Below are positions 1-8,505 of a DNA stretch of 38,968 nucleotides, piece by piece. The DNA comes from a virus. Position numbers and translations under genes: made by a program. The stretch spans positions 1 to 38,968 of IMG/VR virus record IMGVR_UViG_3300030118_001088; one strand, 5' to 3'. How positions within the stretch are numbered: position 1 is the first letter of the stretch; every line of letters starts with the position of its first letter. The notes under the pieces are model-generated. The model was not told where the DNA came from. It worked only from the letters and a program-made list of their open reading frames with translations, and made no database searches.

Positions 1-426
1 GCTAATACAGGAAATTTAAATATAAGTAAAACATATGGAGAAGCTTCTTGGAAAGATTATCAAAGTGAACATTTATTTACTTTAGAAGATAAAGAAAATT
101 TATATAAAGTTCATTGGGATTACATATATGCAAGAGTTAGAGATGGTAAAATAAAAATGTTAAATCATTGGAATTTTGTAGAACAAAAGAAAGAATCAGA
201 AGAAGATATAAAAACAGATAGTGGTATATACTTTAAACCTGAAGTAGAAGATATAACATTAAGAGGTTATGTTAGACACATGAATACTTGGTTAAAAGAT
301 CAAGGAATAAAAGAAGGAGATGAGGTTTTATTTTCTACCAATTCTGAGTATGAAATGAAAATAGAAAACAAGAAATTACTTAGGATGAGAAATCAAGATA
401 TATTAGCAAAATTAAAAAATGTCTAA
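1..426 (+). CDS. GroES-like (Cpn10) co-chaperonin, 5' end missing, possibly two tandem domains
   Basis: The reading frame is open from base 1 and has no start codon before ATG 157, so the gene enters from outside the window and 141 residues are visible. Residues ~52-141 follow the Cpn10 pattern: a hydrophobic FVEQK strand, a KTDSGIYF stretch, then IKEGDEVLF, a charged turn and a closing RNQDILAKL helix, matching the DIVIF...SDILAIV end of GroES. Residues ~20-50 (HLFTLEDKENLYKVHWDY and following) look like the end of another such domain, suggesting a tandem protein; this is inferred. Such proteins act with host GroEL to fold phage capsid protein, as T4 gp31 does. The location before terminase and capsid genes fits. 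It overlaps the next gene by 8 nt. Confidence 0.65.
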   Translation, partial: ANTGNLNISKTYGEASWKDYQSEHLFTLEDKENLYKVHWDYIYARVRDGKIKMLNHWNFVEQKKESEEDIKTDSGIYFKPEVEDITLRGYVRHMNTWLKDQGIKEGDEVLFSTNSEYEMKIENKKLLRMRNQDILAKLKNV

Positions 427-712
427 AGAAACAAATAAAAATTATATTAAAAGAACATTACAAGAGCTTATAGACTCCTCTAAAGAAGCTGTATCTATAT
501 TAATAGATGATATAAAAAAACCATTAGATATTGATTTATCTGATGAAAAAAGAAGAAATGCAATAAAAGCTAAAAAAGAATGTTTTGTAGATGCTCAAGA
601 AATAATAATAGGAATATCTAAACTTGAAGCACAACTATCTAATAGTGAAGCAGAATTAAAAGAAGAAAGAGACTTTGAAAGTGGGTTAGCTGAAAAATTC
701 GCTAAAAGATAA
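419..712 (+). CDS. Small charged helical protein, possible terminase small subunit
   Basis: A 97-residue protein with no family I recognise. It is rich in Lys and Glu and looks almost entirely helical, with a likely coiled coil in the C-terminal half (roughly residues 55-90). Its start codon lies inside the end of the GroES-like gene (8-nt overlap), so the two are translationally coupled. It sits immediately before the large terminase, which is the usual place for the small terminase subunit, and it has a suitable size. That position is the only argument for this role: no helix-turn-helix is obvious. It could equally be an unrelated early or assembly protein. Confidence 0.6.
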   Translation: MSKETNKNYIKRTLQELIDSSKEAVSILIDDIKKPLDIDLSDEKRRNAIKAKKECFVDAQEIIIGISKLEAQLSNSEAELKEERDFESGLAEKFAKR

Positions 713-723
713 AATTTTATTCA

Positions 724-731
724 TATATTTG
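724..731 (+). promoter_or_regulatory. Bacteroidota-type -7 promoter element upstream of terminase
   Basis: TATATTTG matches the TAnnTTTG -7 element of Bacteroidota sigma factors. It lies 21 nt before ATG 753 in the short gap after the 97-residue gene. No TTG is seen at the -33 position. The TTG in frame with terminase at 729 is part of this element, which argues against that codon as the translation start. Confidence 0.6.
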
Positions 732-752
732 CATATATGGGATTTTTTTATT

Positions 753-2822
753 ATGCCTAATACAATTCAATTAAATTCAAATAGTCTAGGAGAAGTTATT
801 GAAATCCAAGGATTAAAAATACAACTTCCTAAAAAACCAATGAAAAAGAAGATTCTATTTTCTGATAAAAAGAAAAAAGAACAAAGGTGGATTAGGCAAG
901 ATATGCCTACTGGTTTAAGTAGAGAAAACGCTTCAGACTACATAGAATATATAGAAGAAGAATTTAGAAGAAGAAGAGATGGTTTATGGTTTATGAATAA
1001 TGGTGACCCTACCTATATTACTGGTAGTCATTATATGTTTATACAATGGTCTCATATAGATATTGGTTATCCTGATTATAGGGAGGCTAATAGAAAGTTC
1101 TTTATTTTTTGGGAAGCTTGTAAATTAGATCCTGACTGTATGGGAATGTGTTTTCTTAAGAACAGAAGGTCTGGGTTTTCATATATGGCAAGTGCAGAAA
1201 TGGTTAATCAAGCAACACAGATTTATGACTCAAACTTTGGTTTGTTATCTAAAACAGGTGGTGATGCTAAGAGTATGTTTACAGATAAGGTCGTTAGAAT
1301 ATATAGAAGGTATCCTTTTTTCTTTCAACCAATACAAGATGGTTCTAGTAATCCAAGGGTTGAGTTAGCGTTTAGGGAGCCAGCTAAGAAGATAACAAAG
1401 AAGTATAAACATATAGAGAAATCAGAAGCTTTAAACTCTGTAATAGATTGGAGAAACACTGCAGATAACAGTTATGATGGCATGAAGCTTAAGTTGTTAA
1501 TTCATGATGAGGCTGGTAAATGGACAGGTTCTACATCTATAGCTAAAAACTGGTCAGTTACTCAGACTTGTTTGTTGCTTGGTAGAAAGATTGTAGGTAA
1601 GTGTATGATGGGTTCTACTGCTAATAAACTTGAAGATGGTGGTTTAGAGTATAAGGATATATATTATGATTCAAATGTTCAGGATAAAGATTTAAACAGA
1701 AGAACTAAATCAGGTTTATATTCTTTATTTATACCTTCTTATGAAAACTTAGAAGGATTTATTGATGAGTATGGAAGATCTGTGATTGAAACACCTGATA
1801 AACCAATAATGGGTATTGATGATGTTGAGGTAAATATAGGAGCTAAAGACTATATTAAAAATAGAAGGGATGGATTAAAAAATAATACTAATTCTTTATC
1901 AGAGTTTAAAAGACAATTTCCTTTTACTACAGAAGAAGCATTTAGAAATGATTCTATGTCTAGTGTTTTTGATGTAGAAAGAATATATCAACAACTTGAT
2001 TATAATGAAGTAACTGATAATTTAACAATAAAAGGAGATTTTATATGGAAAGGTGGAGTTCAAGATAGTGAGGTAATATGGATACCAAACAAAAAGGGAA
2101 AATGGGAAGTGTCTTGGTTTCCTCCATCTAATATGCAAAATTTAATTTTAAACAGTAATAATAAAAAAAAACCTGGTAATACAATTAATTTAGTTGCAGG
2201 TTGTGACCCTTATGACCATGATACAACAACAGATGGAAGGAGATCTAATGCAGCTTGTCATATTTATCATAAATTTTCTATGATTGAAGATTTTCCTTCA
2301 GAACAGTTTATTTGTGAATATATAAATAGGCCACCAAAGGCAGAGATATTTTATGAAGACATGATAAAACAATGTGTTTTTTATGGTTGTCAAATACTTG
2401 TAGAAAATAATAAAATAGGAATTATAAAATACTTTGAAAGAAGAGGGTATTTTGATTATTTAATGGACAGACCTGAGTCTACACATACAAACTTTAGTAA
2501 AAAGCAAGTTACTAAAGGTATACCAGGATCAGGTGTAGCTGTTATAAATGCTCAGGCAGAAGTAATAGCAACTTATATATATGACCATGTTGGCATAAAA
2601 CCAGACACAGGAGAGATAGGAAAGTGTTATTTTAATAGGTTGTTAGATGATTGGAGTAGATTTGATATAGACAATAGAACTAAATTTGATGCGACTATTA
2701 GTTCTAGTTTGGCTTTACTTGCATCACAAAAATTCGTTGCAACTAAGAAAGAGTCGCCAAAATTTATTAAGTTTGTAAAAAAATACAGTAATAGAGGTTT
2801 TTTATCTAAAGAATTAAAATAA
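753..2822 (+). CDS. Large terminase subunit (DNA-packaging ATPase/nuclease)
   Basis: This is the motor that translocates DNA into the procapsid and cuts it. With ATG 753 it has 689 residues; an in-frame TTG at 729 is rejected because it falls in a promoter element. The ATPase part has a degenerate Walker A (KNRRSGFSY, N137-S143) and a clear Walker B with catalytic glutamate (LLIHDEAG, D252/E253). The C-terminal RNase H-like nuclease shows VAGCDPYDHD, a central VENNKIGI with a conserved acidic residue, and a final DATISSSLALL aspartate. Length and motif style fit terminases of podoviruses of Bacteroidota. It is followed directly by the portal gene with no gap, as is usual for packaging modules. 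Confidence 0.93.
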   Translation: MPNTIQLNSNSLGEVIEIQGLKIQLPKKPMKKKILFSDKKKKEQRWIRQDMPTGLSRENASDYIEYIEEEFRRRRDGLWFMNNGDPTYITGSHYMFIQWSHIDIGYPDYREANRKFFIFWEACKLDPDCMGMCFLKNRRSGFSYMASAEMVNQATQIYDSNFGLLSKTGGDAKSMFTDKVVRIYRRYPFFFQPIQDGSSNPRVELAFREPAKKITKKYKHIEKSEALNSVIDWRNTADNSYDGMKLKLLIHDEAGKWTGSTSIAKNWSVTQTCLLLGRKIVGKCMMGSTANKLEDGGLEYKDIYYDSNVQDKDLNRRTKSGLYSLFIPSYENLEGFIDEYGRSVIETPDKPIMGIDDVEVNIGAKDYIKNRRDGLKNNTNSLSEFKRQFPFTTEEAFRNDSMSSVFDVERIYQQLDYNEVTDNLTIKGDFIWKGGVQDSEVIWIPNKKGKWEVSWFPPSNMQNLILNSNNKKKPGNTINLVAGCDPYDHDTTTDGRRSNAACHIYHKFSMIEDFPSEQFICEYINRPPKAEIFYEDMIKQCVFYGCQILVENNKIGIIKYFERRGYFDYLMDRPESTHTNFSKKQVTKGIPGSGVAVINAQAEVIATYIYDHVGIKPDTGEIGKCYFNRLLDDWSRFDIDNRTKFDATISSSLALLASQKFVATKKESPKFIKFVKKYSNRGFLSKELK

Positions 2823-5273
2823 ATGGAGTATAAAAATTTATTTGGTGGAAACGACAGAATGAAGAAAGTGGGTGGGTACCCAAGTCCTTATGTTTCCCCA
2901 GAAGAAAAAGAAAAAAAAGAATATGGTCTAGCATACTTTAAAAGAATGTTTTATGACTGGAAAAATAATTCTGAAATAAATATAGATAGTAGAAGAGCTT
3001 TATATACAAAAGCTAGAAGTTATGCACAGGGTGCACAGGACACAAGAAAGTATAAAGATTTACTTGATGTAGAAGGGGACACTTCATATTTAAACTTAGA
3101 TTTTACACCTGTAAATATAATACCAAAGTTTGTAGACTTAGTTTTAAATGACTTTAACAATCAAGAATATGAAGTTAAGGCAAACGCTATAGACTCAGCA
3201 GCAGAAACAGATAGAGAAGCTTTTAAAAATTCTTTATTTGCTAAGATGTTAACTGCACCTAACTTAGAGTCCATGTCTAAAACATTAGGTAGAGATTTAA
3301 ATCATAAAGGTTACGTTCCTCACAATCAAGAAGAGCTAGATATTTATATGGCTATTTCTTATAAACAAGCTTCAGAGATTGCTATGGAAAATGGAGTTAA
3401 GTTTGTTATGGAACAAAATAATTTTGATGGAATAAAAAAATCTGTAATAAGAGATTTAATTGTTTGTGGTATAGGTGCATCTAAAGTTTCTTTTGATCCA
3501 AACACAGGTGTTAAAATAAAATATGTAGATCCAGCTAATTTAATAACTTCTTTTTCTAATACTGAAAATTATTCTGATATACAGCATGCAGGGGAAGTTT
3601 ATTCAATGACTATAGCAGAACTAAAAAGAATAGCAGGAGATCAGTTAAGTGAGGCTGACTACGAAGATATAGCTACTAAATACGCTGGTAAAAATCAAAA
3701 CGAAAGTATAGTTTCTAGTTACGAGTCTTATGTTAATGAAGAAAACTATGAATACTATTATGATAAATTTAGAGTTACTGTTTTAGATGCTGAGTTCATG
3801 TCTGTTAACGAATTAAAGTATGAAAAGAAAGGCAACTCATTTGGTGGATACACTTTAAGAAAAAAGGACTTTAAATATAAAAAGCCTAAAAAATCTAAAT
3901 TTGAAAGAGAATTAATTAAAACATCTGTTAAAGTTATTTATTCTGGTATATGGATATGTGATACAGACCATTTAATTAATTATGGAATGGCAAAAAATAT
4001 GATTAGAAAAAAGTCAAATTTAACTGAGACTAAATTATCATATGTTATATATGCACCTGGTATATATAAAATGCACAATAAATCACTTGTTGAAAGAATG
4101 ATACCATTTGCTGATCAAATACAACTTGCTCATTTAAAGTTGCAACAAATTATTGCAAAGGCTAGACCAAAAGGTGCTGCATTTGAACTAGGATCTTTAG
4201 AAAATGTATCTAAAGGTGATGGAGGTTCATTTACACCACTTGAGCTTCAAGAAATATTTGACCAAACAGGTAATATATATTACAGGTCATTAAATGATGA
4301 TGGTCAACCCATGAGTAGTATTCCAATACAAGAGTTAGAGAATGGTATAGGTGGTGATATGAATAAATTAATAGCTATATACCAACATAATTTACAAATG
4401 ATTAGAGATGTGACTGGTGTTAACGAAGCTAGAGAAGGTGCAAAACCTTCTAGTGATGCTTTAGTTGGCGTTCAAAAGTTACAAATAATGGCTTCTAACA
4501 ATGCCACTAAAAACATAAATGATGGTCACTTGTCAATAACTAAAAGAATTGCAGAATGTATTTGTTTAAGATTACAAGATATGTATAAAAACAAATCTAA
4601 ATATAAATCTTATGAAAACGCATTAGGTAAAGCCAATATGGGAATTTTAAGTTCTAGTAAAGACATAAGTATGCACGAATATGGTGTTCTTTTAGAGGTA
4701 GGTCCTAATCAAGAAGAAAAGCTAGCTATGGAGGCAAATATACAACAATCAATAGCTCAAAAAGAATTAAGATTAGAAGACGCTATTTTTATTAGGTCTA
4801 TAAAAAATGTTAAGTTAGCTAATCAAGTTTTAATGCACAGAAGAAGAAAATACCAAGAAGAAGAAGAAAGAAAAGCTAAAGAACAACAAATGATGAATGC
4901 AGAGATTCAACAGCAAGCAGCTCAACAACAAGCTATGATTAAGCAACAAGAAATGCAAACAATGGCCCAGATAGAAATGCAATCAGCTCAAATAAAATCA
5001 CAATCTAGAATACAAGAACTTCAAGCAGAATATCAATTAAAAGATCAATTAGATAACATGCAACATCAAAGAAGGATGCAAGAGATTGCCTTAAACAACC
5101 AAGGTAAAAAAGAGGTGGCTGATGTTAGTGGAGAGGTAAAATTAAAGGGTCAAGATAAAGCTGCAGTGACTCAATCTAGACTTATAGAGCAAAAAAGAGA
5201 TAGAGCTTTACCTATTACTGAAAGTAATATTTCAGCACCAGAAGAAGATTTATCTCCTGAAAATTTATTATAA
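2823..5273 (+). CDS. Portal protein
   Basis: This 816-residue protein would form the dodecameric ring at the capsid vertex through which DNA enters and leaves. Its ATG begins on the base after the terminase stop. The large size, the position between terminase and scaffold/capsid, and conserved-looking blocks in the middle (DVTGVNEAREGAKPSSDALVG; the loop around residues 450-560 with a long helix before it) agree with the P22-like long portals of podoviruses. The C-terminal region, about residues 680-770, is a Gln/Met/Ala-rich coiled coil similar to the barrel helix of long portals. The function call is by context and pattern. Confidence 0.85.
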   Translation: MEYKNLFGGNDRMKKVGGYPSPYVSPEEKEKKEYGLAYFKRMFYDWKNNSEINIDSRRALYTKARSYAQGAQDTRKYKDLLDVEGDTSYLNLDFTPVNIIPKFVDLVLNDFNNQEYEVKANAIDSAAETDREAFKNSLFAKMLTAPNLESMSKTLGRDLNHKGYVPHNQEELDIYMAISYKQASEIAMENGVKFVMEQNNFDGIKKSVIRDLIVCGIGASKVSFDPNTGVKIKYVDPANLITSFSNTENYSDIQHAGEVYSMTIAELKRIAGDQLSEADYEDIATKYAGKNQNESIVSSYESYVNEENYEYYYDKFRVTVLDAEFMSVNELKYEKKGNSFGGYTLRKKDFKYKKPKKSKFERELIKTSVKVIYSGIWICDTDHLINYGMAKNMIRKKSNLTETKLSYVIYAPGIYKMHNKSLVERMIPFADQIQLAHLKLQQIIAKARPKGAAFELGSLENVSKGDGGSFTPLELQEIFDQTGNIYYRSLNDDGQPMSSIPIQELENGIGGDMNKLIAIYQHNLQMIRDVTGVNEAREGAKPSSDALVGVQKLQIMASNNATKNINDGHLSITKRIAECICLRLQDMYKNKSKYKSYENALGKANMGILSSSKDISMHEYGVLLEVGPNQEEKLAMEANIQQSIAQKELRLEDAIFIRSIKNVKLANQVLMHRRRKYQEEEERKAKEQQMMNAEIQQQAAQQQAMIKQQEMQTMAQIEMQSAQIKSQSRIQELQAEYQLKDQLDNMQHQRRMQEIALNNQGKKEVADVSGEVKLKGQDKAAVTQSRLIEQKRDRALPITESNISAPEEDLSPENLL

Positions 5274-5286
5274 TAAAAAATATATA

Positions 5287-5294
5287 TATATTTG
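5287..5294 (+). promoter_or_regulatory. -7 promoter element upstream of scaffold gene
   Basis: TATATTTG, a perfect TAnnTTTG, sits in the 50-nt gap between portal and scaffold and 29 nt before ATG 5324. The flanks are almost pure A/T and no -33 TTG is evident. It would start transcription about 7 nt downstream and give a leader of roughly 20-25 nt. Confidence 0.6.
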
Positions 5295-5323
5295 CAACAA
5301 TTACTAATTTAATTTAATTTATT

Positions 5324-6466
5324 ATGGCAGACGACAATTTTGATATAGCAAGGGATTTTGCTGCAGCTACAGGTTCAAATGTAGAAATAGTTAACGAGTC
5401 TACTCCAGATTTAAACTCTGGTGATAATGCTCAAAACTCAAACATTATTGACTTAACGCAAAGCGAAGACCCTGTAAAAGAAATACAGGAGGTTCAAGAA
5501 GAACAACCTGAAGAAACACAGAGTTCTTTGACAGATGGGGAGGAGCAACAAGAAAGCCCTCAAAGTGAAACAATCCAAGATGATAGTGATGTTAGAGAAT
5601 TGGATGACGAGGATGCGTTGTTTGTTCTAAACGAAAAGTATGGAACAGATTACGATAACCTGGATGAATTACTCAACAACCTAGACTCACAAGAGCAACA
5701 ATCTAACTTTGCTAGCGACCAGATAGAAAGTTTAAATAGATTCGTTGAAGAGACAGGTAGAAGCGTTGAGGATTACTACTTAACACAAACTCAAGACTAT
5801 GAAAAGATGTCTGATGAAGAGGTAGTAAAAGAATATATAAGATTAGAAAATCCAGATTTAACGCAGAAAGAAATTCAATTATTTTACAACAACACTTATA
5901 AACAAGGAGATGAAAAGTATTCAGAAGAGGAAACTCAACTAGGTAATATTCATTTAAAGAAGGACAGTGCTACAGCTAGAAAAGAGCTGTTAGAACTTCA
6001 AGAGGAGTATTGGACACCATTAGATAATGATGGGCCAACTACTCAACAAGACATGGAAGAAATGGAAGATGCTAGGATAGACTTTCTAAACGATATGGAT
6101 GATGAATTAGATGATATTGATTCATTATCTTTTAGAGTTGATGAAAGTGGAGAGACCTTTGATTACCAACTCACTGATGAGGATAGAAATGTTGTAACTG
6201 ATACATTAGAAAATTTAGATACTTTTTTTGATGACTACAGAGATGACAATGGTGCTTGGGACAAAGAAAGATTAGCCATGGACTTAATTGCTATGAAATT
6301 ACAAGGCAATATAATAAGGTCTGTAGCTAATCAATATAGGTCTAAAGGTGCTGAACAAGTCTTAGGAGAAATCAAAAATCCTTCTTTTGAACCAGTTAAA
6401 AATACTCCATCTAATAAAGGAAACTCTGTTATTGACCAAATAAATAAACATATATTTGGCGATTAA
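5324..6466 (+). CDS. Acidic scaffold-like head assembly protein
   Basis: A 380-residue protein that is extremely acidic (Asp/Glu/Gln-rich tracts through residues 25-100 and again near 240-300) and predicted to be largely helical. It lies between portal and major capsid protein, the standard location of the scaffold that templates procapsid assembly and then leaves. The last ~40 residues become mildly basic (ANQYRSKGAEQVLGEIKNP and following), as in scaffolds whose C-terminus binds the coat protein. No protease motif is visible, so a self-cleaving scaffold-protease is not supported. Low sequence conservation in this family means the role is assigned by composition and position. Confidence 0.75.
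   Translation: MADDNFDIARDFAAATGSNVEIVNESTPDLNSGDNAQNSNIIDLTQSEDPVKEIQEVQEEQPEETQSSLTDGEEQQESPQSETIQDDSDVRELDDEDALFVLNEKYGTDYDNLDELLNNLDSQEQQSNFASDQIESLNRFVEETGRSVEDYYLTQTQDYEKMSDEEVVKEYIRLENPDLTQKEIQLFYNNTYKQGDEKYSEEETQLGNIHLKKDSATARKELLELQEEYWTPLDNDGPTTQQDMEEMEDARIDFLNDMDDELDDIDSLSFRVDESGETFDYQLTDEDRNVVTDTLENLDTFFDDYRDDNGAWDKERLAMDLIAMKLQGNIIRSVANQYRSKGAEQVLGEIKNPSFEPVKNTPSNKGNSVIDQINKHIFGD
6432..6458 (+). promoter_or_regulatory. Promoter for the major capsid protein gene
   Basis: TATATTTG (6451-6458) lies in the last codons of the scaffold gene, 44 nt before ATG 6503. A TTG at 6432-6434 is 16 nt upstream, slightly short of the usual Bacteroidota -33/-7 spacing. A separate promoter would allow the high capsid expression expected. 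The leader is A/T-rich with no Shine-Dalgarno sequence. Confidence 0.55.
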
Positions 6467-6502
6467 TTAATAACAATAAGTTTAACTAAAAAATTTTAAA
6501 TT

Positions 6503-7948
6503 ATGGCAACTGTAAATATTCCCAGTAGTGCTACTTTAGGCTCAGGTATGGTTTTAAACCCTACTGCTGTAGCTTTAGCAACACAGGACAATTACGTGAG
6601 TGCTCTTACTTCTACTGCATTAGCTATGCACAAAAGAGAGGTTGATGAAAATCTTGTAAAACGATATGGTAATCAAGGTATAACTGGTCTTTTAGAATTA
6701 GTTGGTGCAAAAAAAGAAAGCACTCAAACAACTTTCTCGCATTACGAGGAAGCTTTTATTCACAATTCAGTGAAATTAACTGCACCTACAATTTCTGATC
6801 CAGATGGGGCAAATAACTTTACTTTAGTATTAGAGGACAATGTTAATGCTCAATTAGGAACAAATGATATAACAACAGATGACCACCCAGTTAGAGGTGG
6901 AGACATTCTTTTGGGTGCTAATGGTGACATGTGTTACGTTCAAACTGTTTCAGGTGTTACTATAACAATGTGGGCTATGGATGACGCTTTTTCTATGGCG
7001 AATGGTTCAACTCAAAGATTTAGTATTATAGGTAACATGTATAACGAAAACACTTCACAACCTGATGGATTATTACCTAGGGTTCATACATACTCTAACG
7101 ACTGTATGATTATGAAGGATTCTTTCGTTGTATCTGGTACTGAGGCTACTAACGTAATTTACTTTAAGGTGGATAACGAAAAAATGGGCTCAGGATACCT
7201 TTGGTACTTAAAAGGCGAGGCTGATACTTATAAAAGATTTCAAGATCACATGGAGTTAATGATGTTACTTGGTCAAACAAATAACAACCCTGACATTACA
7301 AGTGCAGTATATGGTTCTGATACCACAGCTACTGGACTAAGATCAACTGAAGGTCTTTTACCATTTATTGAAAACAAAGGTCAATCAATGGATTTAGGAT
7401 CTGCTTCAATAACTATGGCTGATTTTGACGCTATCGTTAAGTCTTTAGATAAATATAGAGGTGCTAAAGAATATGCTCTTTACGCTGGTATTGATTTATC
7501 TTTAGATATTGATGATTTATTAGCTTCTCAAGGTGCATACGCTGCTGGTGGTGCTAACTATGGTACTTTCCAAAACAACAAAAATATGGCGTTGAATCTT
7601 GGATTTAATTCTTTCTCTAGAGGTGGATACACATTCCATAAGAAAACTTATGATGTGTTTAATCATCCTAAATTACTAGGGGCTGCTGGATTTAACTACC
7701 CAGGTTATGGTATCTGTATCCCTATGGATACTCAAAGAGATGCTAGATCTGGAGAGAAAATTCCTTCATTAAGAATTAGATATAAAGCTGCTAATGGTTA
7801 CTCAAGAGAGATGGAGCACTGGTTAACAGGTTCTGCTGTTCTTAAAAACAAAACAAACACAGAAGATAACCTTAAATCTCACTATAGAACTGAGAGAGGG
7901 TTTGAAGGTTTTGCTGCGAACAGATACATGTTAATCAAGAAATCTTAA
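6503..7948 (+). CDS. Major capsid protein
   Basis: This is the shell-forming coat protein, 481 residues, probably with the HK97 fold. Support comes from its place directly after the scaffold, its typical length, the even mix of Gly/Ala/Asn/Thr, and its lack of charged tracts compared with its neighbours. The N-terminal third (residues ~15-90) is helical and charged, like an N-arm plus E-loop region; the rest is dominated by beta-strand and turn-like stretches such as NNKNMALNLGFNSFSRGGYT. The ending with aromatic and basic residues (GFAANRYMLIKKS) is common in coat proteins. It has its own promoter and a hairpin lies after the following gene, consistent with a highly expressed unit. Confidence 0.85.
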   Translation: MATVNIPSSATLGSGMVLNPTAVALATQDNYVSALTSTALAMHKREVDENLVKRYGNQGITGLLELVGAKKESTQTTFSHYEEAFIHNSVKLTAPTISDPDGANNFTLVLEDNVNAQLGTNDITTDDHPVRGGDILLGANGDMCYVQTVSGVTITMWAMDDAFSMANGSTQRFSIIGNMYNENTSQPDGLLPRVHTYSNDCMIMKDSFVVSGTEATNVIYFKVDNEKMGSGYLWYLKGEADTYKRFQDHMELMMLLGQTNNNPDITSAVYGSDTTATGLRSTEGLLPFIENKGQSMDLGSASITMADFDAIVKSLDKYRGAKEYALYAGIDLSLDIDDLLASQGAYAAGGANYGTFQNNKNMALNLGFNSFSRGGYTFHKKTYDVFNHPKLLGAAGFNYPGYGICIPMDTQRDARSGEKIPSLRIRYKAANGYSREMEHWLTGSAVLKNKTNTEDNLKSHYRTERGFEGFAANRYMLIKKS

Positions 7949-7975
7949 TTATTAACCTTATAAACTTTATATAAA

Positions 7976-8386
7976 ATGGAAAAGTATTTATATTTTAGAA
8001 AAGACAGTACGCTGGCTAATGACGATGACCCAGCTAATGGTTCTGTTATGTACCCACTTAGTGCTTTACAAGGTATAGTTGTTGGTGATTCATCAACTGC
8101 TGGTGCAGTAACTGGTTCAAGTAGCAGCACATCATTGTTTTTCAAACCAATGAAAAAAGCATTTGCTGCTGAAGGAGATGCTGGTGATGACCATTTAGAT
8201 GTTGTGGTAATAACTCATGGTGATTTCAAAACAAAAGATATCATGATGAGTATTACTGAGGCTGTTAACGAGCCTATAGCAAGAGATAATGGTTTTATCG
8301 TTGTTTATGATGCTGTAACTGGTGATTCTGTCGATAGTAATATCACAGGAATCCATGTTGTAGATCAAATAGCACCTGCTGACTAA
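7976..8386 (+). CDS. Small probable head decoration or capsid-associated protein
   Basis: A 136-residue acidic protein, rich in Ser/Thr/Gly/Asp, starting 27 nt after the capsid gene stop. The pattern is beta-rich (YLYFRK, VVVITHGDFKTKDI, FIVVYDAV, ITGIHVVDQI), with a low-complexity Ser/Gly loop at residues 40-50. Genes at this place in podovirus genomes often encode head decoration proteins or small capsid-associated proteins expressed with the coat protein. I do not recognise a family, so the role is inferred from position and size. It ends the unit before the hairpin at 8442. Confidence 0.65.
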   Translation: MEKYLYFRKDSTLANDDDPANGSVMYPLSALQGIVVGDSSTAGAVTGSSSSTSLFFKPMKKAFAAEGDAGDDHLDVVVITHGDFKTKDIMMSITEAVNEPIARDNGFIVVYDAVTGDSVDSNITGIHVVDQIAPAD

Positions 8387-8441
8387 TTCTAATTATTAAC
8401 TGTCTTGAAATGATATATAGGCAGGATAAAGAACACATTAA

Positions 8442-8464
8442 GGAGGGGGAGTTTCTCCTCCTCT
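8442..8464 (+). terminator. G-rich hairpin after the capsid unit (weak or partial terminator)
   Basis: A 10-bp stem (8442-8451 with 8455-8464; two G-T wobbles) with a 3-nt loop sits between the decoration-like gene and the next gene. Only a short TTTT follows, after a 6-nt gap, so it may be a partial terminator or an mRNA-stabilising 3' end for the abundant capsid transcript rather than a strong stop. Confidence 0.5.
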
Positions 8465-8505
8465 AAGATGTTTTAAAAGTTTAATTTAATTTAATATTTA
8501 ATACA

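Noticed and set aside
157-426. Reading the first gene as a complete 89-residue protein starting at ATG 157.
   Set aside because: The frame is open upstream to base 1, and its first 50 codons continue the GroES-like pattern; the ATG is an internal methionine just before the visible Cpn10 domain.
2768-2775. TAAGTTTG as a promoter for the portal gene.
   Set aside because: It lies inside the terminase coding region, has no -33 TTG, and terminase and portal abut as one unit, so a chance match is likely.
729-2822. TTG 729 as the terminase start.
   Set aside because: The TTG is the end of the TATATTTG promoter element, and ATG 753 is well placed 21 nt downstream.
8410-8466. An 18-codon ORF (start ATG 8410) ending within the hairpin after the capsid unit.
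   Set aside because: Too short to support, no coupling to a neighbour, and most of its 3' half is dictated by the hairpin stem.
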